Positions 34,150 to 43,479 of a stretch of 64,000 nucleotides of DNA are shown piece by piece. The translations under genes were made by a program, and so were the position numbers. Origin of the DNA: CAVYUC01 sp963783085 (GTDB taxonomy: Bacteria > Bacteroidota > Bacteroidia > Bacteroidales > Prolixibacteraceae); assembly GCA_963783085.1 (NCBI GenBank), contig CAWAMJ010000003.1:47074-111073 (forward strand). Direction: 5' to 3'. Under the pieces are notes generated by a model. It worked only from the letters and a program-made list of their open reading frames with translations, searched no databases and was not told the origin of the DNA. Numbering within the stretch: the first letter of the stretch is position 1; every line of letters begins with the position of its first letter.

Positions 34150-37100
34150 TTAAAATTCTACATTAATACCAAAAGAATAAATTTTTGCTGATGGATAACT
34201 TGAACCACCTACTCCTCTGTTAACCGGATCAGAAAAGCCAGAATGCCTTACGAAGTTTTCTGGATCAAAAACCGGCGCATCTGCAATTGTAAATAAATTC
34301 ACACCATTGAAAAATACTCTTGCAGTAGATACTCCAATTGTGGAAGTAATTCTCTTTGGAAGATTATAACCTATTGTAACATCTTTCAATCTAAGATAAG
34401 AAGCGTCATTTAGCCAATAACTGGAAGGAGTCTTTTCATAGCCATCGATATTGACTGTGAGTTTATAGTGATAACCATCACCCGGATTATCTTCTGAACG
34501 CCATCTGTTTGTTAATGCACCTAAATAATTTCTCCCTTCATGGTAGAGCAGGGATCTATGAGCGTCATCGTCATATATATCGCCTCCAACTGATCCTTGA
34601 AATAAAAAACTTAAATCAAAATTACCGTAAGAAAAAGTATTTGTTATTCCCCAATTGAAGTCAGGTTCATAATTACCAATAATTGTTCGGTCATCGGAGT
34701 TTAATACTCCATCGCCATTCACATCTTTATATCTACCATCACCTGGTGTTGCTGAAGCATAGGCTGCAGGATCAGCATCAATTTCTGCCTGATTCATATA
34801 AACGCCATCATATTTATAACCAAAAAAACTAAATAATGGCTCTCCTACTTCATTGATTTTTTGCATTGATCCGAAAGAATTCGTGCTATATATCATTGGT
34901 GCGTTGTCAGGCCCCAATTTCATTATTTTACTTCGATTAAGTGCAAAATTTAACTGAGTTGTCCATTTTAATTTTGAATCAATATTATGGGAAGTTAAAT
35001 TAAGTTCAAAGCCATTATTTTTAAGTTCTCCAATGTTCGTAAAAACACTTGTAAAACCGCTTGTTGAAGGAATAGGTACCGCCAATAAAAGATTATCGGA
35101 TAAAGTATTATAAAAATCAGCCTCAAGAGATATACGTTGCTCAAAAAGTCCTAAATCTAAACCTATGTTTAATTGTTTTGTCCTTTCCCAAGCTAAATCC
35201 GGATTTTCAATACTTGAAGGATAATAAGATGTAAGAAGGTTGTCCCCTATCGCAACTTTTGCCTGGGTCATTTGGCTTATCCATCTGTAATCTGCAAAAT
35301 TATCATTCCCTGTCAGACCATAACTTGCTCTTAATTTAAGATTGCTAATCATTGATAAAGATTCCATAAATCTTTCCTCTGATGCTCTCCATCCTAAAGC
35401 AAAAGAGGGGAAATTACCCCATTTGTTGTTTGGGCCAAACCTAGATGAACCATCCCGCCTCAATGACGCTGAAAGAAGATATTTACCAGAATAACTATAG
35501 TTTATTCTTCCAAAAAAGGAAATCAGAGTTGTCTGATTTGCAGCATCGTCTGCTCCATAAATCACTTTGCCTGCTGTTAAATAATGAATATCGTCATTGT
35601 CGTAATCTCTTCGTTCGCCTTGAAGCCAATAATAATCCCGTTTATTAAATTCGTAGCCTCCCATCAAATTAAAAGATTGATTTTTAATGGTTTTGTCATA
35701 TGTTAACACATTATCCCAAGTATAATTAATTGTTCTGTTGGCATTAGAAATAAATGTTGCGGTCCTGTAATAAGACGGTCCCATATTATGATCCTTAGGA
35801 TAATAATCGGTATTATCGGCTCGATTATAAAAGGCATTTATTGAAGTTCTGAAACTTAATCCTTCAAGGAGTTTAAATTTTGCAAATAAATTACCTATGG
35901 TTGTAAATCGATGGTGTTGAATATCCTCATCAATATTAAAAAGAGGATGTCCGTTTAATGGCCTGAAAAGAATTGCATAATAATCCTCAAATCCATCCAT
36001 TGTATTTGGCCCACCTAAATAGCCGTTATTACCGTAAATCGGATAAATAGCAGGGTATTGAACAGCCCACTCTACAATACGGTAATATGGCTCGTTCTCA
36101 TGGTCGTATACTGAATTTAGCATTCCCCCAACGTTAATCCAATCGTTAATCTCAGAATCAACCTTGAGATTTAAAGTATATTTTTGATATTCAGAAGTAA
36201 TTACTATTCCCGATTGGTTCAGATAGCCACCAGAAACCAAAAACTGAGTTTTATTGTCTCCTCCTGAATAGCTTAAATTAACTTTATGTATAGGGGCAAC
36301 TCTAAAAATTACATCTTGCCAATCGGTATTTGGTAAGTTTTCCGGATGTTCAAGTGCTTCCGGCCATGTATATATAAGGTTACCTCTGGCGGCTACAGTA
36401 TTTGGAGCATTTGGATCTCCTCCAGTCTCTATCCAACCATTTTGCGCTGCATCAATTGCGGCTTCAGCATATTCGTATGAATTCATTACATCCATTTTAC
36501 GAATAACTTCTTGAATGCTATATGAGTAATTTAGTTGTAGTTTGGGTTTTCCACTTTTACCTGATTTCGTCGTGACGAGAATAACTCCATTTGCACCTCG
36601 TGAACCATAAATTGAAGCAGATGAGGCATCTTTAAGAATTTCGATGGATTCAATATCGGCACTATTAATTGAATTTAAGTCATATCCAGGCAACTGAATA
36701 CCATCAATGACAACTAAAGGCGCACTTCCGGCACTAATTGAATTAATACCCCTGATTTGAATTGTTGATGAAGCCCCTGGTCGCCCGCTACTATTTATCA
36801 CATTAACTCCAGCAATTTTTCCATACATTGCTTGACCAAAATCTATAACAGGCCTACTAGCAAGATCTTCATCCATTTGGATTGAGCCAACAGAACCTGT
36901 TAAATCCCTTTTTTGTTGAGTTCCATAGCCAATAGCAACAACCTCATCAATCCCAATAGACTCAGTTACCATTTCAACATTAACTGTGGTCTGATTCCCC
37001 ACTACAACTTCCTGGGATCGCATCCCCACAAACGAAAACACCAGCGTGGCATCATCAGGAATATTAGTTATGGAGTAATTTCCGTCGGCATTGGTAACCG

Positions 37101-37590
37101 TTCCCTGGGTTGTACCTTTCACCACCACTGTTACACCTGGCAGCGGCTGACCTGCTTCATCCTTCACTGTTCCTGAAACTGATTGTTGTTGGAATTCTTC
37201 AATGATATCATCGTTAAAAGCCTCCGGATTCGTTAAAACAATTATTCTGTCTTTAATCGTGTATTCAACATCTGTGTTTGCAAAAATCGAACGCAATACT
37301 TTGTCAATCTTTTGATTTTCAACATTTATTGAAACCTTTCTGTTTGCGTCAATTAATTTTCCACTGTACATGAAATAAAAATCACTCTGATCTTCAATTT
37401 GTGATAATACTTCCTTCACAGTAGTATTTTCTATATTCAGGTTGAGGGTTTTGGTCTGAGAATAACTTTTACTTGCGTGAACATTTATAATCGAAATCAA
37501 AAGTAACAAGCAGGTTAGTTTCATAACTAATAATAGTTTTTGGAGCCCGACGTTTTTTACTAGCCCAGGCAAATCCTTATTTTTTTTCAT
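34150..37590 (-). CDS. susC-like: SusC/RagA-family TonB-dependent transporter with STN domain (locus A)
   Basis: A 1146-residue outer-membrane transporter. In order: a signal region (to about 45), an STN secretin/TonB N-terminal domain (about 48-120), CarboxypepD_reg (about 137-222; GTVKDEAGQPLPGVTVVVKG), the VVAIGYGTQQKRDLTGSV SusC signature, a plug (about 230-345) and the barrel, ending in an aromatic-rich tail. The STN domain fits signalling to the adjacent FecR/ECF sigma pair, so transport and induction are coupled. Base composition falls abruptly between the carboxypeptidase-like domain and the plug, near 36.9-37.0 kb. Confidence 0.96.
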   Translation of the reverse strand: MKKNKDLPGLVKNVGLQKLLLVMKLTCLLLLISIINVHASKSYSQTKTLNLNIENTTVKEVLSQIEDQSDFYFMYSGKLIDANRKVSINVENQKIDKVLRSIFANTDVEYTIKDRIIVLTNPEAFNDDIIEEFQQQSVSGTVKDEAGQPLPGVTVVVKGTTQGTVTNADGNYSITNIPDDATLVFSFVGMRSQEVVVGNQTTVNVEMVTESIGIDEVVAIGYGTQQKRDLTGSVGSIQMDEDLASRPVIDFGQAMYGKIAGVNVINSSGRPGASSTIQIRGINSISAGSAPLVVIDGIQLPGYDLNSINSADIESIEILKDASSASIYGSRGANGVILVTTKSGKSGKPKLQLNYSYSIQEVIRKMDVMNSYEYAEAAIDAAQNGWIETGGDPNAPNTVAARGNLIYTWPEALEHPENLPNTDWQDVIFRVAPIHKVNLSYSGGDNKTQFLVSGGYLNQSGIVITSEYQKYTLNLKVDSEINDWINVGGMLNSVYDHENEPYYRIVEWAVQYPAIYPIYGNNGYLGGPNTMDGFEDYYAILFRPLNGHPLFNIDEDIQHHRFTTIGNLFAKFKLLEGLSFRTSINAFYNRADNTDYYPKDHNMGPSYYRTATFISNANRTINYTWDNVLTYDKTIKNQSFNLMGGYEFNKRDYYWLQGERRDYDNDDIHYLTAGKVIYGADDAANQTTLISFFGRINYSYSGKYLLSASLRRDGSSRFGPNNKWGNFPSFALGWRASEERFMESLSMISNLKLRASYGLTGNDNFADYRWISQMTQAKVAIGDNLLTSYYPSSIENPDLAWERTKQLNIGLDLGLFEQRISLEADFYNTLSDNLLLAVPIPSTSGFTSVFTNIGELKNNGFELNLTSHNIDSKLKWTTQLNFALNRSKIMKLGPDNAPMIYSTNSFGSMQKINEVGEPLFSFFGYKYDGVYMNQAEIDADPAAYASATPGDGRYKDVNGDGVLNSDDRTIIGNYEPDFNWGITNTFSYGNFDLSFLFQGSVGGDIYDDDAHRSLLYHEGRNYLGALTNRWRSEDNPGDGYHYKLTVNIDGYEKTPSSYWLNDASYLRLKDVTIGYNLPKRITSTIGVSTARVFFNGVNLFTIADAPVFDPENFVRHSGFSDPVNRGVGGSSYPSAKIYSFGINVEF

Positions 37591-37618
37591 AATTTTGCTT
37601 TGATTAATTTTACTACTG

Positions 37619-37680
37619 CCCTGTCTTGCATACAGGGTAAAAAATTTCTCACTGCAGGGAAGTGTTGGAGCATTTCCCTG
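37619..37680 (-). promoter_or_regulatory. Two stem-loops in the susC leader (locus A)
   Basis: CCCTGT-7 nt-ACAGGG (37619-37637) and CAGGGAA-12 nt-TTCCCTG (37655-37680) lie between FecR and the SusC ATG. Both share the CAGGG/CCCTG core. They could be RNA hairpins in the leader or paired operator half-sites. Confidence 0.45.
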
Positions 37681-37732
37681 TTTTTGTTAATTCGTTTATT
37701 CCATAGGCATGAATTTTTTTTTTAGGTTCTAC

Positions 37733-38800
37733 TTATTTTTTTTCAATTATTATCTTTTGTTTTAAATAGGTACCATCCGGTAATTTTCTACGGGGCAGAA
37801 CTTTATAAGTTATAGGGGCAGCAATGGTCACCAAATCGAGTATCTGAAACAGGGGTTCATCAACAAAAGTTACCGTAAAAATATAATCCCTGATATTTTC
37901 ATTTACCTCAATGTCAACATTAAACATCCGGTTAAGTTTTTCGGCTATCACTGTTATAGGTGTATCTTCAAACACAGTCTTACCATCTTTCCATGAGATG
38001 TATTTTTCAATATTTCCATGGCTGCTTAATAATGTTTTGTTATCGATATTATAATTAATGTGCTGGCCCGGAGCCATTGTTTCAATAATGTTGGATTCAC
38101 CGTCCTGATTCGTTTCTTCTAGAACAACCTTTCCTTCAGCAAGTGTCGTTTCAACAAAGTCGTCGTCATAATATGCTGAAACATTAAATTTGGTACCCAA
38201 TGCCCGGACGTTTAACCTTGCTGTTTTTACAACAAATGGTTTTTCAGGTTGATGGGCAACTTCAAAATAGCCCTCTCCCATCAATCTTATTTCCCTGGTA
38301 TTGCCCCGAAAATACTGCGGATATTTTATTTTACTGCCATAATTTAAATGAACAGTGGAACCATCAGAAAGCTGTATAACTGTTCGTGAACCAATTGGAG
38401 CTATCACTTCAATTGAATCAACAGAAAGTGCCTCGTTGTCTGCAATGTTCGATTTCTTTTCCTGCTTTGAAAAAAAAATAAACACTAAAACAGGAAGCAA
38501 TAACACAGCTGCTATTCGGGTTAACCATTTCGCAAAAACTAAGAGGGTTGAGGGATTTTTTCTGCTATATCCAACATCTGATTTATCCTTTTCAATCGCA
38601 TACCGGATTTTGTCAAAAATCAAACTTAATTGTTCCTCCGCTACCAGGTCATTTTCGTTTTGATAGTGTTTCCAATCCTCAAAAGCCTTATTCTTATATT
38701 CTTCTTCAAAGGCCTCATTTCTTGCCCATTTTATCACTTCTTCCAATTCGGAGCTTGTGCATTGATCCTTAAAAAACCTCTTTAAGATTTCGTTTGTCAT
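37733..38800 (-). CDS. FecR-family anti-sigma factor (locus A)
   Basis: A 355-residue single-pass membrane protein starting at the ATG at 38800 (the longer frame adds an unlikely Cys-rich head). The N-terminal cytosolic anti-sigma part contains SELEEVIKWARNEAFEEEYK. One transmembrane helix lies at about 94-112. The FecR domain (IQLSDGSTVHLNYGSKIKYPQYF, GEGYFEVAHQPEKPFVVKT) and a DUF4974 end (FTVTFVDEPLFQILDLV) follow in the periplasm. It should receive a signal from the STN domain of SusC and release the ECF sigma factor encoded just upstream. Confidence 0.93.
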   Translation of the reverse strand: MTNEILKRFFKDQCTSSELEEVIKWARNEAFEEEYKNKAFEDWKHYQNENDLVAEEQLSLIFDKIRYAIEKDKSDVGYSRKNPSTLLVFAKWLTRIAAVLLLPVLVFIFFSKQEKKSNIADNEALSVDSIEVIAPIGSRTVIQLSDGSTVHLNYGSKIKYPQYFRGNTREIRLMGEGYFEVAHQPEKPFVVKTARLNVRALGTKFNVSAYYDDDFVETTLAEGKVVLEETNQDGESNIIETMAPGQHINYNIDNKTLLSSHGNIEKYISWKDGKTVFEDTPITVIAEKLNRMFNVDIEVNENIRDYIFTVTFVDEPLFQILDLVTIAAPITYKVLPRRKLPDGTYLKQKIIIEKK

Positions 38801-38867
38801 TTCTTTTGTGATACATATCCCCCGGCAAAATCCGGGAAACATTGTTTAAACCAAAAACTAACTAAGC

Positions 38868-38893
38868 GACAATTGTCAGTTTCACCAATTGTC
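38868..38893. promoter_or_regulatory. Repeated CAATTGTC sites between sigma and anti-sigma genes
   Basis: GACAATTGTC (38868-38877, perfect palindrome) and a second CAATTGTC (38886-38893) recur at 16-bp spacing. This is a possible protein-binding site. A CCCGG-6-CCGGG hairpin lies just beside it at 38821-38836. Confidence 0.35.
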
Positions 38894-38947
38894 ATAATGA
38901 TATACGTTCATCTGACCTGCAGGAGGTATTAAAAAATGATATTTCTT

Positions 38948-39535
38948 TTATTGGAGGATTAAATAAACAAATAACAAACTGACAACTAACTCGTCACCTA
39001 AATGTTTTTTTAAAAACTGAAGGGTGTTGGTTATGTGTTTTTTCACCGTATTAACGGTAATATTAAGCTTTTGGGCAATTTCTTTGTTGGTCAATCCTTC
39101 ATCGCGACTTAACTGAAACACTTCTTTTTGTCGCGGGCTTACTGTTTTAAGTAAATCCCGGACCCTTTCATTTAGTTCATGGTAATGGATTTCGTCAATC
39201 AATTTTGGAGTCTCACGCTCGTGTTGTATGGCTTTGAGATGCTCCATATATTTTTTTTCCCTGATTCTTTGCCGAAAAACATTCATTGTAGCATTATAGG
39301 CGACTGTGAATAAGAAAGGTTCAAATGAAGAATAAACGTCTATATTTTTTCTCGATTCCCAAATCCTGATGAAAACTATTTGCACAATTTCTTCAGCATC
39401 CGGTTTCTGTTTAACATAGCGCAGAATGAATCCGTACAATTTGCTGCTATAGCGCTCATACAGTTGATAAAAAGCGACCATATCATCATTCTGAATTTTT
39501 TTTAGAAGTTCTCTATTTGATTTTATAATCTTCAA
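38948..39535 (-). CDS. ECF sigma-70 factor, FecI-like (locus A)
   Basis: A 195-residue RNA polymerase sigma factor. Region 2 begins LLKKIQNDDMVAFYQLYERYSSKLYGF and continues QKPDAEEIVQIVFIRIWE. Region 4 is LLKTVSPRQKEVFQLSRDEGLTNKEIAQKLNIT with its helix-turn-helix. The conserved N-terminus requires the TTG codon at 39535: the first in-frame ATG (39481) would cut into region 2, and a stop lies upstream of the TTG. It pairs with FecR and the STN-bearing SusC to induce locus A. Confidence 0.92.
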   Translation of the reverse strand: MKIIKSNRELLKKIQNDDMVAFYQLYERYSSKLYGFILRYVKQKPDAEEIVQIVFIRIWESRKNIDVYSSFEPFLFTVAYNATMNVFRQRIREKKYMEHLKAIQHERETPKLIDEIHYHELNERVRDLLKTVSPRQKEVFQLSRDEGLTNKEIAQKLNITVNTVKKHITNTLQFLKKHLGDELVVSLLFVYLILQ

Positions 39536-39946
39536 GTCTACTGGTTTGATACTATAGCAAAGCTAACATTTTTTTATGGTATCAGAGGTAAGTAACCTGC
39601 GGTCTGCATACGGTTGATGGTTTACTTTTTTAGCTTCCTGATGCCGTGCGAGGTTAGGATAAGGAACATACCCGCTTTCAAGGTAAAAGTTTAATCCGCC
39701 TCCTTGTCGTTATTATGTTCATATTCCGCTTTTCCATTCAGCAGTAATCCCGAACCTTTCCAGAACTGCAGCATGATAACCTGTCCATACTTTCTCTGTT
39801 TTATGGCTGAAAGCAGAATAATAATCCGTAAAAACAGTTGCCTTGTTTTCGCCGGAAACAACAACCAGAATCACCGAAAGCCCGGAAAAGGTTAACAGAC
39901 ATTGCCATCAGCCGGTATTGTATGAGCAGGTTCAGTTTTTTATGTT
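39536..39946. other. Intergenic region between loci A and B with a possible coding remnant
   Basis: No intact gene. On the minus strand at about 39711-39910 a frame without a start codon encodes a protein-like string (ENKATVFTDYYSAFSHKTE, then WTGYHAAVLERFGITAEW) before a TGA stop. It could be the decayed tail of a lost gene. A -7 box for the sigma gene is at 39558-39565. Confidence 0.4.
39558..39565 (-). promoter_or_regulatory. -7 box (TAGCTTTG) of the ECF sigma gene
   Basis: Minus-strand TAGCTTTG matches TAnnTTTG and sits 22 bp before the TTG start. No TTTG was seen at -33. Confidence 0.35.
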
Positions 39947-41989
39947 TTATAATTTGCTTTTCAAATTTATTTCAATATCGTTTAACATTTTCTCGGTTGG
40001 AAATCCATTGTTGGGGCGCCGTTTTGCCGGATCGTACCAACCTTTCCAGCGTTTGTTTTTATCGCCATCCATGCTTCTTTGATGTACCTTTTCCAAATCA
40101 AGTTTTGCCTCTTTCAGCAATTGAAGCGCCTGCTCCAACTTGCTTTTATCTCCGGTTTCTTCGAATGATTTTTTCAGGACAGCCATTTCATTCAGCACTT
40201 TCTCAAACGTGAGCAGATCCACATATAAATAAACGGGGAGTACCACAAAATCGTAATAAAATGTGCCGCCTGGGTCTGCATATTCGAGTCCGTTTTCGGC
40301 ATCAGCTTTTGCCTGCATCAATATTTCATACCGTTGTTCAACATGTCCGAAGTTTTTTTCAACCCGGCTATAGTCGAAAGGTACCGAAGGTTTTCCCGGT
40401 CTTCCAACCGGCGTATTGCTCAGATAACCAATGGCTTCTTTAATTTCTGCCAAATGCTCTACGTAACCTACCCTACCAAATTGTGCCTGGTGCAGCAATT
40501 TCATTGACTGAACAGCATAAATAGCTGCCTTCTTCCCGAAATACCATTCGGTCCATTCCCGGTAAAAGGTTTCCCCGTTGTAAGCATCGGGATTGTTGGC
40601 AATGGCAGCATAGGCCGCAATATTCAACAAAAACGGACGGAATTGCTGACCATTGATTTCCCAGTAATTTGTTGCCTGAAACCTGTTGATCATCATTTTC
40701 ATCACAGTATCTATTTTTTCAGGATAGGGATCATGAACGGTATGATTTTTCCAGTAACCTGCATGCATGTATGCCGCAAATTTATATCCTTTGGTACTTT
40801 CAGGCAGGCTGGTAAATCCTCCCCATCCGTCATCCGACCAGGCAATAATCCAATCGGCCGGAGGAGCAAAATTGTGGTTGAACATATCCATTCCGTCGGA
40901 ATAACAGGTTACGACTTTTATTGCACCGGGCCTGTATTTATCGATGATATCTCCAAGCACCCTGTAAACTTCATTAAACACCTTAGTTTTGTCTTCGCCG
41001 CAGGAACTTTTATATTCCCAGTCCCAAACCTGGTTTCGGGGCCGCAACGAAAAAATATCAGCTTTGGCAATTGGAGTTTCTTCAAAATAGTATTTCCAAA
41101 AGGTTAACCACTCTTCCTTATTGCGCGACCAGCAATCTGCTTTATCCTGTTTCATGGGTTTGAACTGATATCCAAGTGAAAGATCGATCTGCACCATCAT
41201 TCCCATGTCGTGAGCATAATTTATTAAACTATCTGCATAGGAAAGGCGAACACTGTAATCGGGCCTGATTTTAAAGTATTCTTCCCTTTTGAAGAATTCA
41301 GGCCTTCCCAACATATCAAACAAATGAATGGCATTGTATTTTAACCTGACCAAAGCGTTGATCATTTCGGTATAAGATTCCCAATCGTACTCGAGCAGTG
41401 GCTTTTTCAGGTTGGCCAGTTCGTCCACGTCGTTTTCAAAATAACACAGAACAGGTATTTGTGGCGGAGCAATGACTTTATTGCCAAAATCAAAGGGAGC
41501 AAATTTTTTATCCTTGGGAGGCATCTTGCCCGTCCAGTATTTTAAGGGATCAATGCCAAGTATTTCGCGGCTATAATCGTAAACCGCATATTGTTCTCCC
41601 TGAACATCGGAGCCGGCCAGCACAATAGCTTCTTTGCCGTTTGGTAAACTTGCCCTGGCCCATATTCCCCCACGCGCTCCCGGAAAATTCTGCGAAAGCA
41701 CGATGGCTTTCTTTTTTACCAAATCGCTGATAATATTATTGGTTGACGAAGTTCCCAAAATATAAAATATACCGCCAGCAGGCAGTTCCTTTTTTGTATT
41801 GGTAATATTTACGGTAAGTTCGCTTACCATTTCCAAATCAGCCTTTAACTGCCCGGCCAGAATTTTTTCGGTTACTCCGGCCTGTTCACCGATAACAATA
41901 TAAACCGTATTTATTCGGTTGCACGACGGAATCAAACAGCCGGTTAACGCCAACAGTAAGAATTGCAAAAGAATTCTTCTTTTATTCAT
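39947..41989 (-). CDS. GH115-like glycosidase lipoprotein (locus B)
   Basis: A 680-residue lipoprotein (ATG at 41989; LALTGC lipobox). The N-terminal alpha/beta domain, with IVLAGSDVQGEQYAVYDYSREILGIDPLKYW, is characteristic of GH115/GH67-type alpha-glucuronidases. A TIM-barrel region follows (LCYFENDVDE, NAIHLFDMLGRPEFF, WSDDGWGGF) and then a helical part. GH115 enzymes remove glucuronic acid side groups. The protein is shorter than typical GH115 members and similarity is partial, so the exact sugar is open. It is the last gene of locus B, 74 bp after the sulfatase. Confidence 0.7.
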   Translation of the reverse strand: MNKRRILLQFLLLALTGCLIPSCNRINTVYIVIGEQAGVTEKILAGQLKADLEMVSELTVNITNTKKELPAGGIFYILGTSSTNNIISDLVKKKAIVLSQNFPGARGGIWARASLPNGKEAIVLAGSDVQGEQYAVYDYSREILGIDPLKYWTGKMPPKDKKFAPFDFGNKVIAPPQIPVLCYFENDVDELANLKKPLLEYDWESYTEMINALVRLKYNAIHLFDMLGRPEFFKREEYFKIRPDYSVRLSYADSLINYAHDMGMMVQIDLSLGYQFKPMKQDKADCWSRNKEEWLTFWKYYFEETPIAKADIFSLRPRNQVWDWEYKSSCGEDKTKVFNEVYRVLGDIIDKYRPGAIKVVTCYSDGMDMFNHNFAPPADWIIAWSDDGWGGFTSLPESTKGYKFAAYMHAGYWKNHTVHDPYPEKIDTVMKMMINRFQATNYWEINGQQFRPFLLNIAAYAAIANNPDAYNGETFYREWTEWYFGKKAAIYAVQSMKLLHQAQFGRVGYVEHLAEIKEAIGYLSNTPVGRPGKPSVPFDYSRVEKNFGHVEQRYEILMQAKADAENGLEYADPGGTFYYDFVVLPVYLYVDLLTFEKVLNEMAVLKKSFEETGDKSKLEQALQLLKEAKLDLEKVHQRSMDGDKNKRWKGWYDPAKRRPNNGFPTEKMLNDIEINLKSKL

Positions 41990-42063
41990 TGTTCTGATTA
42001 TCAATTCTGTTTCTTTTCTTCACTTAAGTGTTTGCCCGTTTCCTCTACCGTTTTACAAATAAA

Positions 42064-43479
42064 TTAATCAGCATCAGCATCTTGTTTTAAATTCTTTTGC
42101 CTGGAAAGAGGCACCTTATAATTTACCATATCCATATACTCCTGAAGCTGTTTTTCCAGTTCTTTGACTTTCCCTGGATTTTCTTTGGAAAGATCGTTCT
42201 GTTCACCCCAATCGTTTTGAAGGTCATATAATTCAGTTCTATCCAGATTCCAGAGTTTTAGCAACTTAAAGTTCCCTACCCTGACGGCAGAATGGGTTTT
42301 CCCGAAATAGTGGAAAACCAGTTCATCTTTGTTTCGCCGAATCTTTGCGTTGTTTCCGTTTTCCAGCAATGGACGGAAACTCACCCCGTCAATATCAGAA
42401 GGTATTTTGTTTTCGTTTCCCGCAAGGTCGGCAAGAGTTGGCAAAATGTCCCAACCAACAACCGGAACATCGCACTGGCTGCCTGATTTTACCCCAGGCC
42501 CGGCCACAATGAACGGCACTCTTATCCCACCTTCGTACAACGTCCATTTTCCGCCCCTTAACGGTGAATTCCGCGGAGGATTGGGAAAAGCCGACGGAGG
42601 ATCAAACTTGTTTCTTACCGGCGGAATAAATTCAACACCACCGTTATCAGCCATCAGAATTACGTATGTGTTTTTAGTTATTCCCAGGTCGTCAATGGTT
42701 TTTAATAGTTTTCCGATTCCTGAATCAAGGTTTTCCAGCATTCCGGCCCAGGCCGGGTTCGTATGAATTCTGCCTTTTTCCTTTTGCAGGTATTTCTGAT
42801 AAGTTTCCGGCGTTGTTTGCATGTCGACATGCGTAGCATAATGCGAAACCTGCAGGTAAAAAGGGTTGCCCGATTTCGTATTCCGTTTTATAAAATTAAT
42901 GGCCCTCGCAGTAATGGTTTCGATACGTTTGGGATCGTTATTCAGGAACACATCTGTCCATTTGGTTTCTTTGGTCGAATTCATATCCCCGTTTTTATTG
43001 CCTGTGTTTCCGTCGCTTTCATCATATCCAATATCTTCGGGGAATATTCCTGCACGCAAATCCCATTTCCCGTAATGTGCAGCGCGATAAGCAGAATCAA
43101 TCGATTTTAATACTTCCGGTATCGATTTCGTTCGTTCCGGATTGTCCGCGTATTTTTCAACAAACTGATCATCGTCGCCCTGGCGCATTGGAGTTTGTCC
43201 GAACTGGATACTTCTGCGTGTCGGGCAGCAAAGGGCGCAGGGCGCATAACCATTTGAGAAACGCATGCCCCGGGCTGCCAGCTTTTCAATCTCAGGTGTT
43301 TCAAAATAGTCGCTTTTCGAGTCTGAAATGTTGTCGTTCATAATTTGTGAAGATGATGTCCAGCCCTGGTCATCGGTGAGGATCAGAATAAAATTAGGCC
43401 GTTGCGCAGTTGTTTTTTCTGAACGACATCCTGCAAAAAAAACAAGTAAAAAAAATATGTATACGACTAAAGTTTTCAT
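42064..43479 (-). CDS. Sulfatase lipoprotein, S1 family, Cys type (locus B)
   Basis: A 471-residue sulfatase with lipobox VFFAGC (Cys18). Metal ligands Asp36-Asp37 lie in LTDDQGW. The maturation motif is Cys84-Cys85-Pro-Thr-Arg88, followed by RSIQFGQTP. Cys84 is the formylglycine site, and a second cysteine occupies the variable position. AAHYGKWDLR and MADNGGVEF complete the active-site pattern. Its ATG overlaps the stop of the lyase gene (ATGA, 43476-43479), so translation is coupled. It should remove a sulfate ester before or after the lyase or glycosidases act. Confidence 0.93.
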   Translation of the reverse strand: MKTLVVYIFFLLVFFAGCRSEKTTAQRPNFILILTDDQGWTSSSQIMNDNISDSKSDYFETPEIEKLAARGMRFSNGYAPCALCCPTRRSIQFGQTPMRQGDDDQFVEKYADNPERTKSIPEVLKSIDSAYRAAHYGKWDLRAGIFPEDIGYDESDGNTGNKNGDMNSTKETKWTDVFLNNDPKRIETITARAINFIKRNTKSGNPFYLQVSHYATHVDMQTTPETYQKYLQKEKGRIHTNPAWAGMLENLDSGIGKLLKTIDDLGITKNTYVILMADNGGVEFIPPVRNKFDPPSAFPNPPRNSPLRGGKWTLYEGGIRVPFIVAGPGVKSGSQCDVPVVGWDILPTLADLAGNENKIPSDIDGVSFRPLLENGNNAKIRRNKDELVFHYFGKTHSAVRVGNFKLLKLWNLDRTELYDLQNDWGEQNDLSKENPGKVKELEKQLQEYMDMVNYKVPLSRQKNLKQDADAD

